Made by a program: the position numbers and the translations under genes. Positions 23,739-35,609 of a stretch of DNA of 64,000 bases are shown piece after piece (the stretch's first letter is position 1; the number at the start of each line of letters is the position of its first letter). A model generated the notes under the pieces. That model saw only the letters and a list, made by a program, of their open reading frames with translations, was not told the origin of the DNA and ran no database searches. Origin of the DNA: Druceiella hillmani (taxonomy: Eukaryota > Arthropoda > Insecta > Lepidoptera > Hepialidae); NCBI GenBank assembly GCA_039881145.1, contig JAYKKI010000138.1, forward strand, positions 248,001 to 312,000, written 5' to 3'.

Positions 23739-25805
23739 AATATTTTAAAAATTAGTCAAAAATTAAGTATTTATGATTATTTTGTAATAATTTTCTGTAT
23801 AATTTAACATTAATTTAAACCACTATTTCTATCAAAATGTTTGGAATTATTTTAATATATGCTTCTTTTTTTATGTAAAAGTAATACTTATAAATTATTC
23901 GAAACACTTTATCTTATTTATCTAAATTTCTATTAACCTATATAATTTGTATTACGTATGTATATAGTACAAATATATTTTCATAATAAAAAATATATTT
24001 TTTAATCACAAATACCAAATAAATCCGTAGTCAATTAATAACGTGAATCTAAGAAAAAGGTTTACAATAACTGAACTGTCAAATCGGATTGTTTATCAAC
24101 ATTCCTTTTCAAATTTAATGGAGTATAAATACTTTTACAAAACCATTTTGACATCTAATAACTACTTTTATTTGAATAAAATTATAAAATTGGTAATAAC
24201 ATTTCAAATATGAAATATAAACTAAGTGACCGATTGACTAAGTGATCGATTGATGTTCAATACAAAACAAGTAATATTTAGATCCTTCGTAAAAATATTT
24301 ATCATTTAAAAATTACTTTAATAGTTTAGTTATTAATTAAGGCACGTCACACATTTGCAAGCTATTTGGACAAAAACTTAATGTTTTGCTTTCGATGTTT
24401 GGTTGAATTTACTTCGGTCATATCTTACTTTTTCCAAGTTAATATCCCAGATCTACTAAAATTACGTTAAAAAGAAATAATAAGAGATGTGCAATAAAAT
24501 ATGTAACGATATTGCCAGTAGGGATGTATATAAAAAATTTGCTGTCAAGCAGGTCTTTTGTAACGATTAAGGAGAAAATTAAAAAAAAAACAAAATATTC
24601 TCATTTCTTCCTTGTATTTGTTATCACTTATCATTTTATTTTGTAAGTCAGAGCAACTGAACCTATGTAAATAAATTCTCTGATTGTCCCTGAATAATTA
24701 GTTAATTATATCGTAATTAGTACACCTTGTCCTGGTATTATTAAAATGTATTATTAAAAAAATTAAAAAGAGTAAATAATAAACGTTTTTATGTTTAAAA
24801 TTAACCTTGGACGTGAAAAGTTAAATAGAACTATTTTCTACATAATATTTTTACTTTGATTTTTTTAAATTTTATGATATAAAGTGTAATATTTACTCGT
24901 ATATTATTTTTTGACCACAATAGGGTTCGAGGGATAAATACAATGTTAAGAGATATTAATAATATTTGGAATTTCTATTTAATTGGCTCCACATAATAGA
25001 ATTTATTTAAGACAAATATTAAAATTAGCATAAGTTTAAACATTTTTTTTCTAGCATCCAGAAAACTTTTAGTTTGTTTAATTTTATCTTAATTCTGGTT
25101 GCATTTGTTCTCGATTGTCTTGTCATGTTGTTATGGACAGTAATGCATGGCATCAACAGTTTTTTTTTGTATCATATTATATAGACATTTCTTAAGTAGT
25201 TTTGATTATAAGATATAAATCATATATGCACATATGTAGGCATAACTTTTTTACTTACTCATATTTATTTTTATTTCAAATATATCACTTCCGTAAGATT
25301 CACTCTAAATTATAGCAAATTTTTCCGAAACCAGTTGATATAATTGAAGTAAATATGCCACATATCCCACTGTGAAATAGCTGTCGTCACAAAATATTCA
25401 AAATGGCTTACTCAATTCACCAGTTTATAATAAAAGTAATTAAAAGGACTTCTAATCTTTTTTTACATTTAACACAAAGCGCCCAACAAGTAACTTTAAT
25501 TTTTGGAATCGTAAACAAACAGAGTCCAATACTATAACGTAAAGAAGTTTTGCTCAAATTGTTCGTGAACATTATTTGTTATTTAAATATTACAACAATA
25601 AGAACATAGAAATATTTTCGTTTCTTAGTTATAAAATTAAAACGATTTATTTAGATATTGCAATAACTTTTAAAATATTGCGCGAATTAAAAAGCGATTA
25701 AAAAGGCGATTAAAAAGTTTATTTATGTAAAAATACAAATACAACTATCGCGATTTTTTCATTATGTAAAAAAAATATTGCATTAATAATGAATTAACAA
25801 AAGTT
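23739..25805. other. AT-rich non-coding stretch
   Basis: No gene or mobile element was recognised. Only tiny direct repeats are visible (gattgactaagtg-type words at about 24230; gcgattaaaaag at about 25693 and 25706). Confidence 0.5.
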
Positions 25806-25829
25806 AAAAAATTTGTCTAATTATTTCGT

Positions 25830-26060
25830 TTCGTTTGCTCAATATGAAAAGATGAACGAAAGGTGGAATAGCCCACACCCATTATTTTTTGGTATACCAC
25901 CATTTTCTTCATTCACTTCTTCAGGGTATAGTTTTTGGAATTTACTCGTTAAGACTCGATTTTTATACATAGCACCCGGTATGAAGTTTTATGAATAGTA
26001 AAATCAGAAATTCAGATCGTACGAAGTAAAGGCCGTTAAAAAAGTGTAAGCGTTAGGTTC
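25830..26060 (+). repeat. Dispersed repeat, copy 1 of 2 in the window
   Basis: This copy contains tttttggaatttactcgtta, then a cggtatgaagttttatgaat block, then aaatcagaaattcaga, then cgtacg words, then gttaaaaaag. The same order occurs at 63.1-63.4 kb. The 61-codon frame beginning at 25813 (TTG start) lies within it and has no recognisable homology. The element type is unknown. Confidence 0.55.
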
Positions 26061-26069
26061 TGATCGTAC

Positions 26070-27925
26070 GAAGTTCATAACATTAAAATACTTTTTTACC
26101 GTTAGATGGCCAATCCGCTTTTTGCAAGTTGTTTATTTGTCATTTTCTTAAGGCGTAATCACAATTACGGGGTGTGACACGCATTTTCTATTATATGAAG
26201 ATCACTAAATATTATGTTTGAATATTTGGTGTATTCTATCCTAAACAATTAAAAACTCTCTTTTAATTTTAATTTTTTAGTCTGACGTTATTCAATGTTT
26301 TTAATTTTTTAAATTTAATCTCGTTCATTTGTGTTTTACTTCAAAATATTTATATTGTAAGCATTTTTTATTGAAGGATTTTCCACTCACATGTAATGAT
26401 ATTTATGTTTATATAAAGTGTTACCTTTTTTATACATTCTAAGATATAAATACTTATGAATGAACGTACTCAAAATCATTACGATTAAGGACAATTCTTC
26501 TTAAGGAGTACCGTACATCTTAAGACAATCGTATTTAAGAAGTGCGTCGGAGCTCACACGCACATCTAATATCACAACATTATCAACAACATTATTTTTC
26601 ACTTTCATAATTTAAAGTAATTTTCTTTAGCATTGTTTCGTCCGTCGTCTCTATATATATAAATATAATTTTCCGTGAAAATTCCACATCAGATACTTGG
26701 AACTGTATTTCTTCTGTTATTTCTTCCTAACTGTGAATTTTTTCAATTACGCATACTAGTCGTTTCGTATTTTCTGTTTCAGTCTCAGAATTCATTTCAG
26801 ACTTAGTTCTGGAGTTAATTTTTAAAATTATTTTTTACTTTTGTATTTACTGAGACGTAGATTTCGAAAAATTACTAATATTGTTAATGACTCATCATAA
26901 AAACTTCTATTCTAATGAAAAGTTGACCCAGAAACTTCAAATCCATTTCCAGGGTTTTATATATAACCATAAAAACATTTCAGAGTTTGGTAAAGTTGAA
27001 TTAGATGGTTTGAAAAAGTTATTGGTGCAATTAAGGGTCTAAAGAACAAATTTATCATAGATCAAACAATAATTTTCATTTATGTTTCGAAATATGCATT
27101 AAGCATATTTCTAATTTGCATATTGAATAATTTTATTATGAAATATTGATTTTTCTTGTGACAAATTTATTCAATTATTTTATCATTCTTTGTAAATAAA
27201 CAAATGTTAATTTCACTGGTGATGAAAATCGCCCTACTAACGGTTTGTGCTTGATAAAAATATTTTAATGTTTTTCTTTTCGAGTTACCGCTGCTCTTTC
27301 TTAATACATGGTGTAATTTATATTTTATATCGCGATAATATTTTGTATTCATAATAATTTTGTAAAAGATTAAATATATCGTCGCGCGTTATATCGTAGA
27401 TTTATAATATTTTGATGTTGAATGCATACCTGATAAATAATTTCGCAGTCTTTGGTTTATTGTTTTCCCGAGATTATTTATTTTAATGTCTAGATATACG
27501 TTTTATATTATATTTTGCTCTTTTTTAGAATATATGCCGTAATTCATCAATTTTCAGCAAAAGTCGCCAAATTCCATAAAAACAAAAGCTGTTATAGCTA
27601 TAAATATTGTAATAACATTTAGTTTGTTTATCAGATCAAATTTATAATAATTTTTAAGAAAAGTACAGTTTTATACTCAATTAAATTCAGAATAAATAAT
27701 TAAACCGCAAAGAACAAAATAAAAATATCAGTTAAAAGGTGAGCTATAAATATATTTTTGGCTTGATTAAACCCAAAATATTCTATACACAAATGTAAAT
27801 AAATTAAAATAATAACGACGGAGGAAAATTTTAAAACGTCTGAAGAAGTAAGAAGCGATCTTCGAACAAACAAAAATCAACGTTAAAAAAGACATTAAAA
27901 ATTTAAAGTACTTGCAAAAACATAT
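26070..27925. other. AT-rich non-coding stretch
   Basis: No supported feature. The cytosine-poor sequence has frequent stops in all frames. Confidence 0.5.
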
Positions 27926-28159
27926 GATAATAATAATAATAATAATATAATTTATTTGTGGGTATAAAATACAAATAAAGTAATGGATATGTACAAAAAT
28001 TTTCTTAGGACTAATGACATAATTAAAGTTAAAAATTAAGATACACGTCTTAAACTTAAATTTTTTAATATTTTATCCACAAAAAAGTTACTAGCTCGGC
28101 TTGTGCAGTTATGTTATAAGCAATACCGATACGGCCGGTTTACAGCTAGCACCTGTTAA

Positions 28160-28265
28160 TATACATACATATACAAATACACACTCATACATACATATAC
28201 ACATATGAAATACATATATACATACACACATACACACATTTAGAGTTTTTACGCATAAACACATA
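28160..28265. repeat. Imperfect (CATA)n/(TACA)n simple repeat
   Basis: Irregular tetranucleotide-like tract (catacatatacaaatacaca and similar) within the presumed 3' untranslated region of the retrotransposon. It creates a Cys/Val/Tyr-rich frame on the minus strand that is not a gene. Confidence 0.85.
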
Positions 28266-28439
28266 CATAGACAATATATAATAATATTATTAATTATTTT
28301 ATTACTGGTGTTATATACAGACATATATATAACTACATACACATTATTACCCATAGAGGAAACAAAGCACAAGGAGAGGAAGATACTAATAATAAATATA
28401 ATTTAGATGAAATTATTTCGAAGAGCCGATATTTTTCGT

Positions 28440-29190
28440 TTATTCCGTTTGCATTTGCTGGGTCAAAAGTCGCTTAGGGATTGACCTTTTAAAAGTAATC
28501 ATGGATCCAGCGGTCTTCAGGGGCGGAGGGAGGTCATTCCAAATTTTGGTTGCAGCAAACTTGAAACTAACCCGATAATCGGTTGTGCGATGTTCCGCGA
28601 CTAAGAGAAGTCGGTCTCTGGCGCGTGTCACGTGGCGATGAGCACTGCCGGACCAGTTTAATATATCGTAAAGATATTTCGGCTCTTTTGCCGTGAAAAG
28701 TCTACGCAAGAAACGAGTGTGATAACTGCGACGATTGTGGATTCGGAGCATTCTATGCTCATTTAAATACGATGATACACGGGATCGCTGCGGCGTGCAT
28801 TTTGAATTCTTTGGATTGAATTGGCTGTTTTTGAAAGTACATGCGGACCGTATACGATATCACCATAATCGAGTACAGGAAGAATGAGGCTCTCAACTAG
28901 AATTTTCCTAACGGGAACAGAGATTTAGGACGGTATCTGTATAGCGTTTTGAGATGCACAAAGCAACATTTAATTTTTGCATTTATGTGTTCATGAAATC
29001 TCAGCTGTGAGTCCATTATAATGCCTAGATTCTTGGAGAGTTCTACCATAGGAATGGACTGATAGCAGTATTGGGCGCTATTTTTGTTTTCCCGCAAAAC
29101 TTTGACAGTTTGCTTTTTACACCAAACGTACAAAGTAGCTAATAACAATAACGATCGTTTACATCTAGCTTTAATCGTTGTCGCACTCAA
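28440..29190 (-). pseudogene. Reverse transcriptase C-terminal region, frameshifted
   Basis: The N-terminal piece (ORF 28897-29190) carries LGIIMDSQLRFHEHIN, the conserved block after the palm in non-LTR reverse transcriptases. A one-base shift near 28910 moves into VRKILVESLILPVLDYGDIV. A second shift near 28797 leads into the 103-codon frame ending at 28440, with the characteristic AATKIWNDLPPPLK block, an ITFKRS block and a basic C-terminus. The order and spacing match Jockey/CR1-group enzymes. The upstream fingers, the FADD/YADD palm and the endonuclease are missing. The divergence from the 7.3-kb relic shows it is a different family. Confidence 0.88.
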
Positions 29191-29479
29191 ATCATTATTC
29201 CACTAAGTTATTCAAAAATATATTACAGTCTAAACCAAATTAAATGTCTGAACTCATCGCGATTTGAATGTGATATCGACGTAAAAGAAATGTAAGTCAA
29301 CGGTCAGTGTTCTTTACCACGTTTAATTTAGTGTAGCTCTTTGAAATAAAATTGAAGCGACTTTCAAATAATTACGAAAATGCATCTATTTTAGATATAT
29401 CATTGAATCATATTTACTAATATTGTAATGACCCACTTATTGCTCTGACTCTATTCAAACATACCGGATACCTTAATAC

Positions 29480-29785
29480 CTACCCGTTTATTTATATTGA
29501 CCTATCGACGCCAAATGAAGCTTATGAAACCTGTCGCTAACTACATTTTCGTCAAAATATTTGAATCGAATATAGAGTGATAATAATTTGGATCGACCAT
29601 AAACACGTAGAAATAGCGCTTGCAAAATTTGATGCTTGTTCAAAAATTCCGCTTCAATCGCCTCCAGCACATTGAGCTGGCAAACAATAATTGCTGGGGC
29701 ATAAATCACCAGGCAAATGTCAATTACCGGCATGACGTGAGCTTTAATGGTGTTTACCGTTCCTCGCTCGACTCACCCGCTATTG
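29480..29785 (-). pseudogene. Second non-LTR reverse-transcriptase tail fragment
   Basis: The minus-strand frame reads TIKAHVMPVI, then a LNVLEAIEAEFLN block, then LLSLYIRFKYF. This has the order of the C-terminal segment of another non-LTR reverse transcriptase subgroup, in which a K..v.Pvl.Y motif precedes LE..Q..FL and a later L...I..r..KY. The W of the usual W-G motif is absent and an in-frame TGA lies upstream near 29765, so it is decayed. It is not a continuation of the 28.4-29.2 kb relic, because both fragments contain the same LPV-type segment. The plus-strand frame across it is antisense. Confidence 0.5.
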
Positions 29786-30250
29786 AAACGACACTTACAT
29801 GCTGGGTGGTAGCTTATGGAGGTAGAATGTTTTCGTTTATTTCCTGTACTCATATTTTCAATACACCTATGACCATGATCGTAATACTAACAATAAACTA
29901 GACAATATTTATTTTCAAATAATGATGTTTAATCCACAAATAAGAAAATTGTGATAATGACCAGTATATTAATTGATTGCATTAAACGTACAATTAACTA
30001 ATATGTAAATCATAAGTTTAAAAAAAAAATAGAAGTAAATTGTTTCTTTTATAAAACTTATAAATAATTTGTAGAAGTGAAATTTATTAAATTTCAAATC
30101 ACCCATTGATTTTTATAACGTTTCAAGTCATTGTTTGTACCCTAAAACTTTTAATATGTTAATTCAAAATTACTTTATTTTCATGTTTTTCTTTTAAGTT
30201 TTCGTACCTGAAATGAAAAATAGAATCTTATAAAAATACTTACGCTTGCA
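29786..30250. other. AT-rich non-coding stretch
   Basis: Nothing supported. Confidence 0.5.
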
Positions 30251-30254
30251 AAAA

Positions 30255-30480
30255 GAGAGCTTTTTAAAAGTACGTATGTCCGTCTGGCACAGCCGTTTAA
30301 CTCAGAAACCGCTTGATATGGAAACTTGAAATTTGGTATAAGAATAAAACATAATGACTCCTGAATTTTGGCATAAGAAATAAACATATAAACATATCTC
30401 AATAGCTGAACCTTAAAAATATTTGTATGAAAATTTTAGTGGGGAGGGATTGCTGCATATTACGTACTGTAAAAGAAAAT
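30255..30480 (+). repeat. Diverged dispersed insect repeat fragment
   Basis: The order gtacgtatgtccgtctggca, then gaaaccgcttgatatgg, then cttgaaatttggtataag matches the dispersed element also glimpsed near 8.3, 45.4 and 52.1 kb. No coding function is expected. A 14-bp duplication gaattccacatatg follows at about 30484-30511. Confidence 0.5.
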
Positions 30481-30977
30481 TTCGAATTCCACATATGAAT
30501 TCCACATATGGCTTGATAAGACAAATGTTGCCAGCGTCTCAAAAATATGTGTTTTTATATTTTTACGTAGTATATCTTCAGAGATGTACTAAAAGATATA
30601 CAAAAACCAACAAGCTATGTGTCCTTAAAAAGATTTGAACTACCAAACTGGATTTAACATTTGCATGGTTTTATGATTAACTCTTTCAACCTAATTTCAT
30701 AAAAAATTGTAACATAATCAATTGGAACCACGATGGCAGACATCTAGCCCCGTTCCCTTCTATCTACGCATGTCATGTCAACTTTTGCTTATCATGACTC
30801 ATGCAGTAAATACCAATTGGATATACAAGAAGGAACAAATAAAATAAAGGTCTTCTTGGAATGAAAAATTCAGTGTGCGAAAAGATGGAGTTAAAAGGGG
30901 AAAATACGCATAAATACCAATAAAACCTTTGATATTGAATATACTTGTCGTTCATTTTGTAGAAGTTAATTATTTAA

Positions 30978-31188
30978 AATTAAATGAAACTACATGATGT
31001 AGTATTATTTCTACTTTCTTTAAGTTCTTTAGAACGACCTAGGTTTCGTTGCGTTACAACATCTTCAGAAAGATATCTTTGCTAATAGCCCACCTGAAGA
31101 TGTTGTAATACAACGAAAACTAGGTCGTAGTAAAGAACTTAAAGAAAGCAGAAATAATACTACATCACGTAGTTTTATTTAATGGTGA
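30978..31188. repeat. Fold-back (MITE-like) element, copy A
   Basis: Two arms of about 92 bp (30979-31070 and 31093-31184) are reverse complements with roughly 8-9 mismatches around a spacer of about 22 bp. Landmarks are atgatgtagtattatttct, gacctaggtttcgttg and ttacaacatcttca. Copy B lies at 44.05-44.26 kb. Similarity to copy B continues about 45 bp further left (from about 30934), so the true element may be larger than the inverted repeat. No transposase is present, so any mobilisation would depend on another element. Confidence 0.9.
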
Positions 31189-31189
31189 A

Positions 31190-33540
31190 TAAAATCATTT
31201 TCTATCTGCTTGCGGACCAACCTTAAATTATTATTTCAGTATGTTAAATTTAAAAAGAGATTAATTGTTTTCTATTAAATCTGTGCTTCTAAGTTTGAAC
31301 GTCACTGGTCTACATTTAAGTAACTATGACGAATTAGTAACGACAGATAGGTCAATATTTATACACCCCGATATTTGGCTTGGCTTTTAGTCTACGCCTT
31401 CAGTTTAAAGGAAGTCTCAGTTTAAAGTAAATCATATTAGATTTTGACTGCGAATTCGCTCACGTGCACTCTTTGCATTATTCAATTAGTCGGACTGAAC
31501 TTTAAAACTATATTTCCTTATACGATAGTTATACCCATTAAGCCCTCTAAAAGTTAATCGATGTTAATCTTCTATATTAAAAGAGCATTTTATAGGTTAG
31601 CATATAATTTATTTCAGAACTTAGCGGTAAACATTTTCAGTAAACTTCCATAGAGGGTAGTATTATATTTGGAAATAAAAACAGTAAGATTTCTTAAAGA
31701 CGTAATCCATAGGCATGGGCAGTAAAGGATTGCTGAAATGTATTGACGTTTTGAAATGAAGTGAAAAAAATATGAAAATTATGTAAGTCTTTTATTTCCA
31801 TATATTTGAGCAGACACATGCCATTCTATCGTCTTAGACTAAAGGTGTAGTCGATACATCCTTGCTGTATTTTTTATCGGTGCTAAATAAGATCTAAATA
31901 GTATATATTTCGTAAAAAGCTTTAAACGTAAAATGGTTTAGCATTGGTGGATTTTAGTTTTGGTTTGATAATTAATTTATTTGGCAAATCTTATAAAGTG
32001 TCAATTAACTTTATATAATATAATGATGCAATTTTTTTATTATTTTCACTTAAGTACTACTTGGTAATAAGTAAAAATAATAAAGAACTTTCAGGTAACA
32101 ATTGAAGCAATCTTTTTAAATTCTAATTCATAGAAAAATGTTTTTTACCAATACCCTTTATTTTTAATGCTGAAAATTTTTTAGAGGGAATTTATTTCTG
32201 TACACGGCACTTTCTTCTGAATTTTATATATCAGTTACTAAGGTACGCTTTTTGCATACAAAGTCAAGGTATATTACACAAATGTTATGAATGTAATTAA
32301 AGAAGCCTTCGAATTGCGGTGAAGCGTTATTATTATGACAAATAAAAATTAAACGAAAAACCCTTTCCAATTTTCTGGGTATATAGGTTATTTAGAAGCC
32401 CCTAGTTTATTTAAGTTTTCGTTATGACTTTTTATTTAGCAATATTCTGATAAATATACATATGACTTTGAAGAAGCTGGGCGTCGTCCGTCCATTTCAT
32501 AAATGTGAGGTCCCTTCGTACAAATTTTAAACAAAAACAACTTCGCCTACAATTGTGGAGCATTATTAAATAAAATACCATAAGTGTCAAAGATTATTAT
32601 CCAAATTTTGTAATGATAATCGATAAAATTTAATTGTTTATCAATATGTAACTTATGTGAGATGGATCTATTTGCACATTATCTACCATGAGGACGTCTG
32701 CGACTTCAGAAGTGGATTCCAATGATTATGTATGTCAGCTTGGGAAAGCACATATAATTTCCTTCTAGCTTTCATTGAATTAATACAGACTCATTCCACA
32801 ACAAACTGATACACATTTTAAAGCTAACTTTTTCAAATTGCTTTAACATTTAGTGTATTCAGGTTCCTTATAGACATAAAGCAATTTCCCGGAAAATATA
32901 TTCTTATAGTTAATAGTTTTGAAAATAAGGGATATTAAATTAGGCAGATTGTGTAGAGGAATATGCCGTCAAAATATGTTGAAGTTGTACACAGGATCAT
33001 TTTAAAACTTTTTTCTATCAAAGTTATGTTATACATTTAATTTATTCAAAAAAATGATTCGTTGGACCTTGCACTTTAATCCCATTTTATATTACTCTGC
33101 TCTGTTTTTTTATCACAGCACGAATTTGAATTAATCTCCCATTATGTTGATAACTACATGTGTGTATGTAGGCACGCAGATAAATAACATATTTAAAGCT
33201 TATAACATCTCAATTAGCATCTAGTTGACTATGGATTTAATGATAGTGCCCAGCGATATAAACAAAGCGATAAGTTTTTGAGCTCAGAGACCCATTTCAT
33301 CCTTAAATTATATCATCAAATTAGTTAAAATTGTATTTTAAAAAATTACAGAGCAACAAATTGAATTCGAACCGGAAAATTTCAAGAAAATTTTTGCCAA
33401 TACTAATAGTATTGGCACATAGATAATACCTTCCTTTTTAAACATAATCGTCAGGCAAGGAGATAAAGGGAAAAAAATATCCAGACTAGAAATGTACGCT
33501 ACGAGCTTTAAGTAGACAAAGATAGCTGCAGCATTCATGT
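31190..33540. other. AT-rich non-coding stretch
   Basis: No gene is recognised. A short GC-richer window at about 32695-32770 is open in more than one frame on both strands, so it is not assigned. A small cagtttaaag duplication is present at about 31400. Confidence 0.45.
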
Positions 33541-33544
33541 TGTT

Positions 33545-33900
33545 GCTATGGTTACATTGTTTGACAGCCTAGATTCCATAAGTTATTCCTTTTCCTTATG
33601 AATCTTATAAGTCTACCACTGCTAATGCGAAATCATTTAACCACGTTTGTTACGTAATATGAGATTGGCGGATTTAATATTAAATTTTGATTACGTTATG
33701 TTTTTATTAGTGTGATTCATTCCATAATCAAATAACGATTACACACAGACTTCTTGCATCTTGCCATGTTAATTAATTTTTAATCTATTATTAGTTTAAC
33801 TGTCATTGCACATAAATATATTAGTTCAGATTTATGTGGTGCACTTGGGGAATATTAAGTGGGTGGAGGTTTTTATTTGCAATTTAATCGGTGATATAGC
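33545..33900. promoter_or_regulatory. Island with homeodomain-like motifs, possible conserved non-coding element
   Basis: Non-repetitive sequence with gctaatgcgaaatcattt, tttttattag, ataatcaaataacgatta, gttaattaatttttaatc and ggtttttatttgcaattt words. No open frame or transposon hallmark. Suggestive only. Confidence 0.22.
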
Positions 33901-34089
33901 ATGTTATATCAAAAGAAGCACCATCAGAAATATTAACAATGTAATTTGGAAAATATATACATGATTTAAAAGTTTGCACGGGATATTCAGTTAGAAGGGA
34001 ATTTTGCTATTATCAAACTCGCTTCTGGTCTTTGGAGATAGACAAAAAGATCAAATAGAAAAAAATACGATTCCGCTCTCAATGGTCTT

Positions 34090-34275
34090 AAGCCAAAACG
34101 TAAAGGGACAAAAGTAATCGAGTTGACGATCCGTTTTTTATTGATACCTTTTACTGTTTCCCTGACGAGATTTGCATAACGTTTTGCTCCAGTGTCGCGT
34201 AACTTCTCGCCAGAAAGTGCTGATCGATTTTTATGCAGTGATTTTTCTCGACGGCTTGATTACAAATAAAAAACT
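34090..34275. promoter_or_regulatory. Compact island with POU octamer, possible conserved non-coding element
   Basis: The segment includes a perfect ATTTGCAT octamer at 34170-34177, ttttttattgatacc (Abd-B-like) at about 34134, gatcgatttttatgcag at about 34222, and cgacggcttgattac. The density and lack of repetition stand out against the surroundings. Confidence 0.25.
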
Positions 34276-35185
34276 GATCTAGTAAATATACGAAAGTGAA
34301 TATTTCAATGTAGGGGTCAATTCTTTTTTGATACTTTTATTTGGTAAAATGGTGAAATGATAGTGTAGTAGTGTAAGTGTCGTTATCGCGAAAATATTTT
34401 TTCCGATATTTTTCCGATATTTTTTCCTATTAAAATGGATACATAAAAATGCAAGATAATTTACTTTATTGAAATTGGGGGAGATATACCAAAATAACTA
34501 TGATAAACCAATTAATTTGTTATGGGCGGTGAGCGCGAGGTAAATATTCGGTTATATAGAAACAATAAAATAAAAGCTTATATGCAAAATAAAAGTTTTA
34601 TTAAATACTTCGCTGGGATATCATCTATGCATATTTTCCTTTTGAGCTACGTATATTTTACATTGAATCGTAAATAATGGAATGAATTTAAAGAGTAGTT
34701 TCTGAAATAGTGTAAAATAATTTGGGCACCTAATAATAATAATAATTCGGGCGCCTACGCTTAATACTAAATAGGAAAATTAAATGTTCAAAAAACGAGA
34801 GGCAACATGTGATATTAATCTTCAATTCCAAAACGACACAACACGATGAAAATTATATCAGTGCACCCACTTAACATTAAATTTATTTCTTTAACTTGAG
34901 AGAGGAGAACTGCGACACACCTATTAAAAAAAATTACGATACAGCAGTTAGCTCAATAAAAACTTATATTTTAAAATACATTTTGGCTGCTTTTTATTAA
35001 ATGCCTCGTTATAAAATTTAAGAATATTCAGCGAAAAAAAGTACCTACAACCTTAGAATATTCACAAAAATGGCCTTTTTGACTATGTAAATACACGTAA
35101 ATAATTAAATTTAAAAAGTAAAGGAACCACAGCAAAAACCAGGAAAGCTCATTTACATCCTCATTTTGGGGATATGATGAAGATT
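34276..35185. other. AT-rich non-coding stretch
   Basis: Nothing supported apart from a small (aat)n run at about 34730 and a gcgcc-containing direct repeat (gggcacctaataat / cgggcgcctacg). Confidence 0.45.
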
Positions 35186-35374
35186 CTGGTCATTTAGTCT
35201 CTGCAGCCGACCAAGCTGCCGTCCACTGAGACGAAATAGAGGAGTCTCTAGAAATATTGTGAAGACAATAATATGTGATAAGCAATAATAAAAACCGTTG
35301 AACAAAACATAACATTCTAAACAACAAGTTATGTAACACGAGACGTTCGAAAGCTGCGCCGTCTAGAAGGACCC

Positions 35375-35608
35375 TCCAAGTGCGGAAACCTTGATCCGAG
35401 TATAACCTTATTTCTTCATGAGCCGCCTCCCATAAATATGTATGGGGACGATATCAACATTCCTGTTGCGATGCTCGGAGCTGAATTGAACCACTACCAC
35501 CCACTTTATGGTACAAAATAATTGTTCTATATGTGCACTTAAATGTTTATAAGTACCAAAATTTTTGAACATGACCCTCGCAGTATGCATTTTCTCCGCA
35601 CTTGGCAG
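35375..35608. repeat. Short inverted repeat pair flanking about 220 bp
   Basis: tccaagtgcgga at about 35376 and tccgcacttgg at about 35597 are inverted copies of an 11-mer. The ccaagtgcg word also occurs inverted at about 43705 and belongs to a dispersed repeat found in many moths (ccaagtgcgagtcgg type). Two opposed fragments of that repeat are likelier than a small DNA transposon. The minus-strand frame between them is not recognised. Confidence 0.45.
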
Positions 35609-35609
35609 G

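Larger units (their letters stand above)
27926..29190 (-). mobile_element. 5'-truncated non-LTR (Jockey/CR1-type) retrotransposon
   Basis: The minus strand holds the last part of a reverse-transcriptase ORF (28440-29190), a 3' untranslated region of about 500 bp containing a cataca/tacaca-rich tract, and a terminal (TTA/ATA)n run at about 27929-27947. A short simple-repeat tail is how many CR1 and Jockey elements end. The upstream end (about 29200) is abrupt, and the endonuclease and catalytic palm are absent. That fits incomplete target-primed reverse transcription. The exact 3' boundary is inferred from the repeat tail. Confidence 0.7.

Noticed and set aside
28109..28372. Cys/Val/Tyr-rich minus-strand frame suggesting a cysteine-rich peptide
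   Set aside because: It derives from the (CATA)n-like tract in the retrotransposon 3' untranslated region.
29620..29901. 93-codon plus-strand frame
   Set aside because: Antisense to the reverse-transcriptase tail fragment and unlike any protein.
32690..32770. Short exon near 32.7 kb
   Set aside because: Three frames look similarly plausible, so no coding strand can be chosen.
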